Source: Pycnococcus provasolii (lineage: Eukaryota > Chlorophyta > Pseudoscourfieldiophyceae > Pseudoscourfieldiales). Taken from it: a DNA stretch of 64,000 nt. Location of the stretch: contig CP150550.1 in NCBI GenBank assembly GCA_049487715.1, positions 496,001 to 560,000 on the forward strand, given 5' to 3'. Made by a program: the position numbers and the translations under genes. Below the pieces are notes generated by a model that was not told where the DNA came from, ran no database searches, and saw nothing but the letters and a program-made list of their open reading frames with translations. Positions 28,952 through 38,272 of this stretch are shown piece after piece. Numbering within the stretch: the first letter of the stretch is position 1; each line of letters opens with the position of its first letter.

Positions 28952-30154
28952 ATGCATCGTCGTCATCATATGAATATGGAGCAATGGTGCGCTTGCCTCT
29001 CCTCCTTCCTCGCCACGTGCCGACGACACCCGATATTGTATATGTTCAGAGGAACCTTAACCAAACGCGATGACGGGAATTTACCGCCGCCGGCACACGG
29101 CGCCATCAGTGCCGCGCGCCTAACTCGACTCGTCCTCCTCAAGGGACCATCACAAAAATCAGGCGCACTCGTATATGCCAAGGCGGAGTTTCAGAGCCCG
29201 GGGGGTTCCGTCAAAGACCGACTCGCCGCGGCGGCGGCAAACTTGGCAGGACCGGGGGGACTCGCGGAAGGAACAAGTGGAAGCACGGGAATTTCTCTCG
29301 CCATGGCGTGCGCCAGCGCAAACGTACCTTGCCACGTCTTCTTACCTGACGACGCGGCGGCGGAGAAGCACGCGCTACTGCGCGCGCTGGGTGCGAATGT
29401 CGTTGCGCTGAAGCCTGTCGCAATCACGCACCCAGACCACTACGTCAACGCCGCGAGGCGGAGATGCACGTTAGCCGCCAACAACGACGACAAACCAATC
29501 TTTGTTGACCAGTTCGAGACGACGCTGAATTACAGAACACACGAACGAATCACCGCGCCCGAGCTTGCAAAACAGCTCGAACAGCTTGGACACCCGTACG
29601 GCGTACCGCATGCTTTCGTTTGCGGGTGCGGCACGGGAGGCACGATGGCTGGAATGAGCCGGTACTTCAAGCGCCGGGCGGCGGCGGCACGTGTTCCCCC
29701 TCCACTGTGCGTCGTCGCGGACCCGCAGGGAAGTGCTCTCGTAAACCTTGTACGACGTGGCGTTCTCTACGGCGACAACGACGCAGAAGGACGACGCGTC
29801 AAGCATCCAGTCGACACCGTCGTCGAGGGCGTGGGCATCGGACGTCTCACGGCAAACTTCGCGAAACGCTCGTCGTGCGTTACCGAGGCTGTGCGCGTGA
29901 CAGATCGCGAGGCTGCGGATGCCGCACATCGCCTGCTGGTTTCAGATGGCCTGCTCATTGGCTCGAGCTCGGCCGTGAACGTCGCTGCGGCGGAGGTGGT
30001 CGCGTCGCGCCTTGCCGAGCAAGCGCGTCTCGCCAACGCGCCTACACCCGTCGTGGTTACCATACTCTGTGACCACGGGGCGCGCCATCTATCTAAGTTC
30101 CAGTGCGCGACGTACATGAGCAAAATTGGGCTGCCTTCGGCGGGTGCGCGTTGA
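28952..30154 (+). CDS. Cysteine synthase/CBS-family PLP enzyme, possibly organelle-targeted
   Basis: 400 residues from ATG 28952. Fold-type II PLP enzyme: QSPGGSVKDR with the Schiff-base Lys at about 88; a TSGSTG substrate loop at 108-113 (the common form is TSGNTG); CGCGTGGTMAG near 225-235 for phosphate binding; and GSSSAVN near 345 where the ring-binding Ser lies. Such enzymes make cysteine from O-acetylserine and sulfide or are close relatives. The Ser for Asn change and overall layout resemble the mitochondrial-outer-membrane cysteine-synthase-like branch (yeast YGR012W type) rather than classical OASTL. The N-terminus has a short Cys-containing hydrophobic segment (about 12-31) that could target a membrane or organelle. 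The exact substrate is uncertain. Confidence 0.85.
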   Translation: MHRRHHMNMEQWCACLSSFLATCRRHPILYMFRGTLTKRDDGNLPPPAHGAISAARLTRLVLLKGPSQKSGALVYAKAEFQSPGGSVKDRLAAAAANLAGPGGLAEGTSGSTGISLAMACASANVPCHVFLPDDAAAEKHALLRALGANVVALKPVAITHPDHYVNAARRRCTLAANNDDKPIFVDQFETTLNYRTHERITAPELAKQLEQLGHPYGVPHAFVCGCGTGGTMAGMSRYFKRRAAAARVPPPLCVVADPQGSALVNLVRRGVLYGDNDAEGRRVKHPVDTVVEGVGIGRLTANFAKRSSCVTEAVRVTDREAADAAHRLLVSDGLLIGSSSAVNVAAAEVVASRLAEQARLANAPTPVVVTILCDHGARHLSKFQCATYMSKIGLPSAGAR

Positions 30155-30306
30155 GCAATGTAGATGTAGATGTGTATCATTCATTTTTGCTGTAACAACT
30201 TCTCCAAATCCAACACACTCTTCGGGAGCGGTGGCAACTTGATTTTCATGCGATTTTCTGGTGGGTGTTTCTGGTGGATTCTCTTCATCGTCGCCTCAAT
30301 CTTCAT

Positions 30307-31577
30307 TCATCCCATTGATTCGGCAAGAGCCTTGTTCTTCTCCGACTCGTCTTTGTGCATTTTTGCCTGGCCCATAAGGAAAGCCGCGCGACCTGGGCTG
30401 TAACGTTGGAGGGCCATTGCCTCACGTAATCGCAGCATTGCGCGATTGGCGTTCCATGCAGCTATTCCATTGTACTGAGCCTCTGTCAATTGCTGGCCTG
30501 GTTGCGCCCCGGCGCCGGCGGCGTTGCCCATCACCGGTGAGGGCATGGACTCAGCGCCCCCTCCTCCTTGTCCTCCTCCTCCCATCATCATCTGCGGTGG
30601 TTCGCTGACCGCTGAGGAGGTGGGCATGCCGCCACCACCAATTGGTGGTGCATCGATGTAGTCGCCTGCGACGTCAGGATTTGCGGCGCCCTGTCCTCCT
30701 CCTCCTCCCATCATCATCTGCGGTGGTTCGCTGACCGCTGAGGAGGTGGGCATGCCGCCACCACCAATTGGTGGTGCATCGATGTAGTCGCCTGCGACGT
30801 CAGGATTTGCGGCGCCAAATTGCGCCGAGCCGGCGGCTATGGCATCTCCCAGACTTGCCGCATCGGGCATGCTGCCACCTACGTCCGAGTCTCGAGGAAG
30901 CGCACGATCTGGCACAGCGATTGGATTCCCGTCCGTCCATTCCGCGTTGGACATTTCAAGATTCATCAGATTGGAAGGCAAAGCCTTTTCCTCTGGTGCT
31001 CCCCCTGCTGGATTGCTTCCCGGTGACGGAAACGCAATGTTACCAAGGTCCATGTCGTCATTCGCCTTCGCAGCCACTACCGCAGGTTGAACGACAATCG
31101 CCTCCTCTTCATCCTTCTCCTCCTCAGCAGCAGAGGGCTGAGGAGGTAAGGGCACACTTCGCGGCATTGTACTACTAGATGTCGATGTCGTCGTTGTTGT
31201 TGACGCTGCTGCTGCTGCTGCCGTGCTGACAGGACGAGGGAACAACGCGGCGAATCGGTTGCTTGTCGTCTCATTCGTCGTGGTGGTCGTCGTCGTCGTC
31301 TGCACACGCGCCGGGGGAAGCAGCGGTGGTGACGGCTGTCGAAACGACAACGCTGGTGGAGGAGCGGCAGGATCTTGGAACGCCGAAGACGAAGGGGTTT
31401 GCACACCACCGTTAGCAGTGGATCCACTGGTCACATTGTTGCTTGTTGTTTTGTGCGTGGCGGTACTGGCGGCGCGACGACAGCCTGCTGCGCACGCACT
31501 TCTTCTACTAAGCGTGGTGCCGAGAGGAAAACGCACAGGAGCAGCGTGGAAATCGCCGCCATGGAGATTCGCGCCAT
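30307..31577 (-). CDS. Secreted or luminal repeat-containing protein, unknown; proposed exons 31467-31577 and 30307-31299
   Basis: The main frame (open 30307-31707) lacks a good start, while a neighbouring frame from ATG 31577 encodes a strong signal peptide (MARISMAAISTLLLCVFLSA...VRAQ). A 167-base intron 31300-31466 (minus-strand donor GTACCG, acceptor GTGTGCAG) would join them in phase, giving about 367 residues; this splice is my inference. The mature part has a Thr run, an acidic segment, then a tandem 42-residue repeat (AANPDVAGDYIDAPPIGGGG...) and a C-terminal helix with NANRAMLRLREAMALQRYSP and LMGQAKMHKDESEKNKALAE. Not recognised. If secreted, an extracellular structural role is possible. 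Confidence 0.5.
30565..30816 (-). repeat. Tandem duplication, 126-base unit x2 (42 codons each)
   Basis: Units 30565-30690 and 30691-30816 are nearly identical (one extra Gly codon in one copy offset by the flank), encoding the repeat with DAPPIGGGGMPTSSAVSEPP. Little divergence suggests a recent event. Confidence 0.85.
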
Positions 31578-31827
31578 GTAATAGTGGAAGTTTCGAATGA
31601 AGCACTGAAAATGAACGGGCCGAAATGGTCGGGGGGAGGAAGTGGGAAGTGGAAGTTTCGAATGAAGCAAGGGGAGGGGGGGGAAATCGATCAAATCGTG
31701 ATTTCACAATTTCAGTTATGTTTGTTTGAAATGGGGGTTTTGAGGGGTCTGAAAAATTCGTCGGGATGATTGGTCCAATTACTGAACTAACAACGTTCGT
31801 GGAACCTCCATTTTTTTTTCCACCGAA

Positions 31828-34023
31828 CTACACGGCGCCGAAGCACCCCGGCTTCACGTTCGAGTCGTCGCGCAGCAGTCTGCTCGGCGCACCGTTCAGC
31901 CACGCACGGTTCGGAGTTGGCGGGACTTTCGGCTCAACCGCCACCGGCTTGACGACGGGCGCAGTCGACGCCAACTTGCAATTAGCAAACGGGCGGACCT
32001 TCTTCACGAAGACGTAGAAGCCAACCACGAATACGAGCGCTCCGACCGCGCCGCCGATGATTGGTGCGATGTCCGTCGTCACCTTCGTCGTGACGTACGG
32101 CGTTGTCGTGTAGTTCACCTGACCCACACGGAATGGGGGCGTCACCGGCGGCGGAGATGGGGGCGGCGGCTTGATGCCTGGCGGCGTCGGCGGCGGCGGA
32201 GGTGGCGGAGGAGGCGAGCACGCTTGCCTGTTGCACGTTTCCATTCTCGCCGGCTTCTCATCGATGCACTCCGAGTCGTCCACCACAACGCCGTCAAGGC
32301 GCTTGCACACAACCTTGCGGTATCTCGTGCCACCTCCACACAACTCCGAGCATTCGTCCCAAGGCTCCGCTGTGAATGTCAGCTGCACACACTCTTGAGT
32401 ATTGCATGCCTCACTCTCCGAAGGTTTGCCGTTACCACAAAAGGCGTCTTGCACGATTATGTTGTCTGACTTGTAGCATTTGACGGTGCGTGTCTTCACG
32501 CCACCCCCGCACGCCTCACTGCAGTCGGTGAAGGGCGTAGCCTGATAGCGGTAGGAGATCACGGCTGGGAAGGTGAACACACGCACGTGACCAGAATTAT
32601 CGCCATTGGCATCATTCAGAGGTGCACCGATGACAACGCGCCCGCCATTTCCCGAGAGCGCCACATCCCACCCGAAATTGTCGCCTTCCGCCTCGCCATC
32701 AATGTCGCCGCCAATTTGCTTCCACACCTTGGAGGGCAAGTCGTACTCGTAAATGCGCACGTGACCCGTCTTAATCGACTGGCCGTTATTGATCGGCGCA
32801 CCAATTGCAACGCGGAGGCCGTTCGACGAGAGCGACACCGTCCATCCTGATTCGTCCAGCAACGCCTCGCCGTTCATGTACTGCCCCATCTGCACCCACT
32901 GGGTGCCGGCAAACTCCCAGACACTCACGCTGCCCGCGTTTTCTCCGGTGGCGTCATTGCGCGGCGCGCCGACGGCAATTCGGGTACCATCTTCCGAGAT
33001 CGAGACGGACGCACCGGTCTTGTCGTCGCGCGCCCTGCCCACAATGCCATCTCCCATCTGCTTCCAGTCGCCAAGCGAGGTATCGTACTTGAACACGCGC
33101 GTCGAGCCCGAATACCCTGCGGGAGTCGAGTCGTCGTGCTTCAGCCAAGCGCCAATTGCGACGGTCGTGCCGTCACCCGATAGGGACACCGCCCAACCGG
33201 ACTCGTCCATGGCTGACTGACCGTCGATGTCGCTCCCAACCTTGACCCAGTCCGTGCCCTTGAAATCGAAAACACGCACGTGGCCAGCCCTTTGGGTCGT
33301 CCCGTCGTTGAACGGCGCGCCAACCGCAAGCCGTCTGCCGTCAGAACTGAGGCTAACGATTCTGCCGAATGCGTCGTCCTCCCCTTCGCCGTCTATGTCG
33401 GTTCCCATCTGCACCCAGTCTTGGCCACCTTTGAATTCGTACACGCGAACGTGCCCTGAACCGAACCTTGTGTCTGGCGCAGAGCCTTCGTTCCACGGCG
33501 CACCGATGGCAAGAATCATGCCGTCCGCGCTTAGTGATACGCCTCGTCCAGACTCGTCCGCGGGTCCCTCGCCGTTAATGTCTCTTCCCATCTGTTTCCA
33601 CGAGCTTGTAGCCTGTTCATATTCGAACGCGCGCACGTGTCCGAATCCATTCTCATTCCCGCTTAAGCCCCGCAAGTTGTAAGGCGCACCAACGGCGATG
33701 CGCGTGCCTTCGTAGTTGATGGCGACGCGGTACCCGGACGCGTCACCTTCTCGTTCGCCCGCGATATCACCTCCCAGCTGCGACAGCGTTCCTGTTTCCT
33801 GTGCTCGTGTGACCGCGCCAAGAAGCGCGCAGGCGAGTGCGAAGACTGCAAGCACACTCTTTGCATGCCCACCACCACGGTAAGTGCGTCGGAAGGAACC
33901 TGGCGAGTACCTACAGGAGGAGGTCGACGAAGGCGTGCACGTCCGCCCACAAGAAGGCTGAGTTGTGAACGAAGATGTGCAAGTCATGTGCATACTTACA
34001 CTATGAAAATAGGAAGAGGGCAA
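31828..34023 (-). CDS. Integrin-alpha-like receptor: seven FG-GAP-type repeats, two TSP1 domains, membrane helix
   Basis: 731 residues from the first ATG (34023); ATGs at 33993 or 33987 or a spliced start are possible because the signal peptide (SVLAVFALACALLGAVTRAQ) begins only at about residue 56. Seven repeats follow (about 85-500), each with a pattern like GxDIxGExxxDxxG-xxVSLSxDGxxVAIGAP-ND...GHVRVY; seven such units make one beta-propeller, as in integrin alpha. Then come two thrombospondin type-1 modules, each with a CSExCGGG core and six Cys (about 510-625), a proline-rich stalk, a membrane helix (about IIGGAVGALVFVVGFYVFV) and a 55-residue basic tail. An adhesion or recognition receptor on the cell surface, possibly for mating or prey/partner contact, is inferred. 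Located between two secreted-protein genes. Confidence 0.85.
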   Translation of the reverse strand: MPSSYFHSVSMHMTCTSSFTTQPSCGRTCTPSSTSSCRYSPGSFRRTYRGGGHAKSVLAVFALACALLGAVTRAQETGTLSQLGGDIAGEREGDASGYRVAINYEGTRIAVGAPYNLRGLSGNENGFGHVRAFEYEQATSSWKQMGRDINGEGPADESGRGVSLSADGMILAIGAPWNEGSAPDTRFGSGHVRVYEFKGGQDWVQMGTDIDGEGEDDAFGRIVSLSSDGRRLAVGAPFNDGTTQRAGHVRVFDFKGTDWVKVGSDIDGQSAMDESGWAVSLSGDGTTVAIGAWLKHDDSTPAGYSGSTRVFKYDTSLGDWKQMGDGIVGRARDDKTGASVSISEDGTRIAVGAPRNDATGENAGSVSVWEFAGTQWVQMGQYMNGEALLDESGWTVSLSSNGLRVAIGAPINNGQSIKTGHVRIYEYDLPSKVWKQIGGDIDGEAEGDNFGWDVALSGNGGRVVIGAPLNDANGDNSGHVRVFTFPAVISYRYQATPFTDCSEACGGGVKTRTVKCYKSDNIIVQDAFCGNGKPSESEACNTQECVQLTFTAEPWDECSELCGGGTRYRKVVCKRLDGVVVDDSECIDEKPARMETCNRQACSPPPPPPPPPTPPGIKPPPPSPPPVTPPFRVGQVNYTTTPYVTTKVTTDIAPIIGGAVGALVFVVGFYVFVKKVRPFANCKLASTAPVVKPVAVEPKVPPTPNRAWLNGAPSRLLRDDSNVKPGCFGAV

Positions 34024-34584
34024 GACGTGTGAACGTGCGAAGTATCTATGAGAGCTAAAGTATTATGAGAGCTATTGCTATTGGAGAGAGAGAGAGAGAG
34101 AGGCTTAAGAAAGACTTGCTCTCGCGATTTCACGAACAGAATGAATGAGAGAAAACAGATGAAGGTGGTGGTGGTGCGAGGTGGTGGTGGTGCACGTGAA
34201 CCGGGCTTGATGAAGGATTGAATGGCCGCCAACGAGCGTCCACCCGAAGTGCCCGAAGTGCCAAGTGTACTACCCGGGTAGCAGTGACTGGATCCACTGA
34301 GCTTTGAGGAGGGCCTCACTGGAATAATATGACGTTATACTTCGTTGCCGTGCTTTGCCGTGCTTCGTTACCATTCGTTAGATTACTCTATCATCCTCCC
34401 ACATTCCCATTCCCGTGAATTTTTTAATTAAAAAAAGGCCGTTTGTTAAGAATTCGAAGCAGGATGTTACTTGTTAGGCCTTCCTCAACGGGTGTTTCTT
34501 CAAGCATCTTATTTACCAGTACGGTACAGTACAGTACGAAGTAGTTATTTAGGTTGGTATGGAGTATGGACCAGTCGCTTTGGT

Positions 34585-34628
34585 CGAAGGCGAAGGCGAA
34601 GGCGAAGGCGAAGGCGAAGGCGAAGGCG
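34585..34628 (+). repeat. GGCGAA/GAAGGC hexamer array (about 7 units)
   Basis: Perfect tandem of GAAGGC in a non-coding spacer. Confidence 0.9.
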
Positions 34629-34848
34629 AGACGGTATGAACTCATGGATTGGATGGATGGATGGAATGTTGACGCCAACAAACACCTCATCTTCCATCCT
34701 GCTTCTGCTATGTACTATAGTAGGTAGGTAGCAAAGAGGTTGGAGCAAACTGAGTGCGTTCAACCACTTCAACGGTTCTATGCACTGTAGAAGTTGGTTA
34801 GCGAGACCGGTATGTATATAAATTGTAATTATTGCAAGCTCGCGGCCG

Positions 34849-34903
34849 GTGGGTGGCAAGCTCGCGGCCGGTGGTCAATTGGTCATTTCGCGGCCGGTAG
34901 TGG
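34849..34903 (+). repeat. Three CGCGGCCGGT motifs in the APC2 upstream region
   Basis: Two copies are preceded by GGCAAGCT and the third by GGTCATTT, spaced about 20 and 30 bases, ending about 30 bases before the CCCTAA array. Could be a cis element; no known factor assigned. Confidence 0.5.
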
Positions 34904-34934
34904 CAGAAGCTCGTTTTTGCTTGAGGAGCCCCAG

Positions 34935-34970
34935 CCCTAACCCTAACCCTAACCCTAACCCTAACCCTAA
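34935..34970 (+). repeat. Interstitial telomere repeat (CCCTAA)6
   Basis: Six perfect units, 129 bases before the APC2 ATG at 35099, CCCTAA on the coding strand. Followed by a T-rich stretch. Confidence 0.9.
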
Positions 34971-35098
34971 CCGTGTCGATTATTCGGGTTTTTCCTTTTT
35001 TTCCCGCCCTCCTCTCGGTTCCTCTCAGGTGGTTCCTTCTCTCTCGCGCAAACCACGTTTTCCATTCTTCGCTCTGCACAGCTGCTTCGGTAAAGTTT

Positions 35099-35386
35099 AT
35101 GTCGTCGCCGTCGTCGCCGTCGCCATGGCAGGTGTACGTAGGAGCACTAGGATCCGGATCACTGGGGGGATCACTAGGATCACTGGGGTTAGGTAGCTCC
35201 GGATCACTGGGGTTAGGTAGCTCCGATTGTCGTCTAGCAATCGCCTCTATCGTCTCCATTCCTGGTGGCGCGCAACTAGTAAGCCGCCACTTCGTCAACG
35301 CGGCTGTCGCACAAGTTAACGACGAACTCATGCCACCCCTGCGTGCCGCGGCGATCGCGTGCCTCGCGTCGATCTCTGAGACAGGT

Positions 35387-35417
<31 letters not shown>

Positions 35418-37990
35418 ATGAGGCGTCCATGCCCCAGAAGATGCCACGCGAAGACATGCGGGCGCTCGGAGACGCACTCGCGCGCGCCGCGGCTGGGGTA
35501 CAGGAGCACACAGCGCGGTGCGACGCACTCGGCGAGATGGCCAACTTGCAGAGTGAGGACTCACAAGCGTTGGACGAAGAAAGCGACAACGGGAATAAGC
35601 GAAGACGGACAACGAAACTAAGACGCATGTTTGAGCTTGAAGTTCAAACGGCAGCGGCTATGGCCATGCCGTCAGAAACCTCCGAGATTCTAACCGCGAT
35701 GGCTGTTCGTGCGCTCGACGACTTTCAAAAAAAGCGCGATGACGCAATGGACGACGACGACGATGACGACGACGACGATGACGACGACGACGACGACGAT
35801 GACGACGACGACGACGACGAAAATGGAGACGACGACGAAGCAGTCACGATGAACCATGACGGCACATCGAATCGTGAAAAGCCGCAGCGATGGCTACCAG
35901 GCTCCACGTTGTTGGCATACCAAACGGCGCACGCCAATGGTGCCTTTGCCTTCGGATCTGCGCGCAGCTTTCAAAGGACGTGCTTTCACCTGCGCGTGCT
36001 TGGTCTTGGGGGAGTGCTGGATGCAAGTCTTGGAAACGCCGTTCGTCGATGCATCGCAAAGTGGCTGTCGAAGCGAGCGGATGGCACTTTCGACGAGGTC
36101 TGCCTGCGCCCTCTTTGGCGCTTTGTTGGGCGCGTTGTCCTGAGCTGGCTTCGGCTCGCGAACCACTCACGCCTGAGCGAGTCGAGTGACCACCTATGGC
36201 GGCAACGCCTTCGCCACCTTGCGCTTGACATGCTCTGCACCACACGTGCCGACGCGCTCTTTGACATGATCGTCGACTACCCCGATTCGCTACCAGCGTT
36301 GCGCGACCTGGCGGTGTGCTTGCAGGTTCATCCAGAGCGTCTCGAAGGTGTGGCCAAAGGCCTTCGAGCGTCAATAAAGAGGCGCCTCCTGCATCCTGGC
36401 GCGTCGACGAGCGATCTGCTGACGCAGTATGCGTCTATGGCGAAAAGCTTAGGCCACGTGGACTCAAGTGGCACCGTTCTTGCGGTTGCTGGTGCTCCAG
36501 TCGCGGCATATCTCCGCGGGCGGCCTGACGCCGTGCGTGGCATCGTTGAAATGGTGAGCGAAAACGAGGAGACTGACGAGATGGAGGAGAGCGCTGAGAA
36601 TAGATCATATCAGGCATGGGTTGAGAGCGTCTTTGGTGGCGCAGCATTTCGCAGCTTGACGCCGCAGAGCCACCAACACGAGGATCCTGGAACATCAGCG
36701 ACGCAGCAACCAACTTCGGTTGAGTGTGATCGTTCCGCGCCTGGTCTGGAGCCTTGGGACGCATGGAACCCTGGGCCACCGCGCCTTGCGAGCTTGGGCA
36801 GCTCTGCGGCTGCGCCTCCAACCGGAGCTGCAGCAGGATCACTCACTTCGACGCTCGTTGGCATCTACGGCCGAGAAGCGCTCGCAAACGAGTACCGTGA
36901 TATTATGGCAAATCGCCTTCTCGCACGTTTTGGCTATGCAATAGACCGCGAGCTGCGCAGCGTCGAACTTCTAAAGATGCGCCTTGGCGAATCTCCGCTG
37001 CGCCAAGTGGAAGTGATGCTTCGTGACATGGCTGACTCACGGCGCGTGCATGCGGGCATTCGCGCGATGCAATCGACGCCAGGCACTCCCACTTCTGTGC
37101 GGACGCCGGGGCGAGCTGGAGGCACGCCAAGAACACCGTTCGGGCCAGTCACAATGACTCCGCGTCCGGTGGCGGCACCGGCGGCTGTGGGGGATGCAAC
37201 GGCGCGCTCTGCTTGTGCCCAAAGCGCGGCTCTTGCATCATCGAACGTGTTCAACTCTCTGTCCGCTACCATCATCAGCCACCTCTTTTGGCCGCCAATA
37301 GCAAAGAGTGACGAGGCACTCATCGATGCTCTGCCGGTTGGTGTAAAGGAAGGGCTTGAGGCATACGCAAGGCGCTACGCCAGCCTGAAGAGTCCTCGAA
37401 AGATCCGCTGGCTACCGCACCTCGGCTGTGTCACCCTTCGCATCCAGGGCGCAAGCGGGGGCACCGTGGAGGTTCAGTGTACACCAGCACAGGCGAGTAT
37501 TATCGCGGCGTTCACACCAGATGCTCCATCTTGGACGCTATCTGATCTTGCAAGAAAGACTGCGTGCAGCATGGATGCGTGCAGGAAGCGCGCTACGTTT
37601 TGGGTAAGTCGCGGGCTTTTGCTCGAGCGCACGAGCCAGAGTGGTGGTCTCAGCTACGAAGCCGCAAGCTGCGCAGATGGTAGCTCCGGCGGCGGTGCGG
37701 CAACGATTGGTGCCACAGCTGATCGCCGAGATGAAGACGGCGAAGACGGCGGCGCCGTGGCTAGCAAGGAGGAACAGGAGAGCGACAACATGGCGGTGTA
37801 TGAGAGCTATATCATGGGCATGCTGACGAACTTCGACTCTCTTAGCCTCGAGCGGATTCACAACATGCTCAAGATGTTCGTTGTTTCCCCGAAGTATGAC
37901 AAATCTCAGGCGGAATTGAGCAAATTTTTGCAGCGACTCGTGACTGACGAGACGCTTATGTACGATGGTGGAATGTTCAAGAAGAAGTAA
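35099..37990 (+). CDS. APC2: Anaphase-promoting complex subunit 2 (cullin-like)
   Basis: ATG at 35099, 963 residues; the open frame extends upstream only from a GTG inside the telomere-like array. APC2 is the cullin scaffold of the APC/C ubiquitin ligase that drives mitotic exit, holding the APC11 RING subunit. Seen here: a helical N-terminal half interrupted by a long Asp run (about residues 217-245), then the cullin homology region from about 600 (ALANEYRDIMANRLLARFGY; RKIRWLPHLGCVTLRI; WTLSDLARKTACSMDACRKR winged-helix segment), and the last 65 residues, the APC2 C-terminal winged helix (YESYIMGMLTNFDSLSLERI...MYDGGMFKKK). The length is slightly above the usual, explained by inserts. The adjacent promoter carries a telo-box-like array, often associated in plants with growth and cell-cycle genes. 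Confidence 0.92.
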
Positions 37991-38013
37991 AGCTAAAAGT
38001 AAGATCGCCCATC

Positions 38014-38180
38014 CAGTAATGTAATAGAGTTTACTTCGTCTGACGGTCGTCCGTTCACACCATTCACATTCAGCGGCGCCATTCAACAGCGCATTTTTGT
38101 ACATGGCGCTGGTTTCGAAGCTACTATAGGCATTCGCTGGCGCCCGGCATGAGAGCTTCACTTGCGTTTGTTGTCGTTGT
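38014..38180 (+). repeat. Dispersed 3'-flank element, copy 1 (downstream of APC2)
   Basis: Begins 24 bases after the APC2 stop. It contains CAGTAATG, then the 18-mer ACGGTCGTCCGTTCACAC, two variable bases, TTCACATTCA, and, about 75 bases on, a GCGCCCGGCATGAGAGCTTC-like block ending CTTGCGTTTGTTGT. The same order is found downstream of SmD1. Confidence 0.75.
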
Positions 38181-38272
38181 TGTGACAACCATCATAGTCA
38201 CTCTTCACGTTCAGAGAGGTGCTCAAGCAAGAGTCCTCATTATGGACGGTGGTCAAGAAACATCTTTTTTAC

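Larger units (their letters stand above)
34024..35098. promoter_or_regulatory. Divergent promoter region (receptor gene / APC2)
   Basis: No gene supported. It holds a (GAGA)n run near 34083-34101, a GGCGAA hexamer array at 34585-34628, three copies of CGCGGCCGGT between 34849 and 34903, and a (CCCTAA)6 array at 34935-34970. Confidence 0.5.

Noticed and set aside
34935-34970. Chromosome end or telomere
   Set aside because: Arrays are only a few units, lie within gene-dense DNA and occur seven times in the window; this is not a chromosome terminus.
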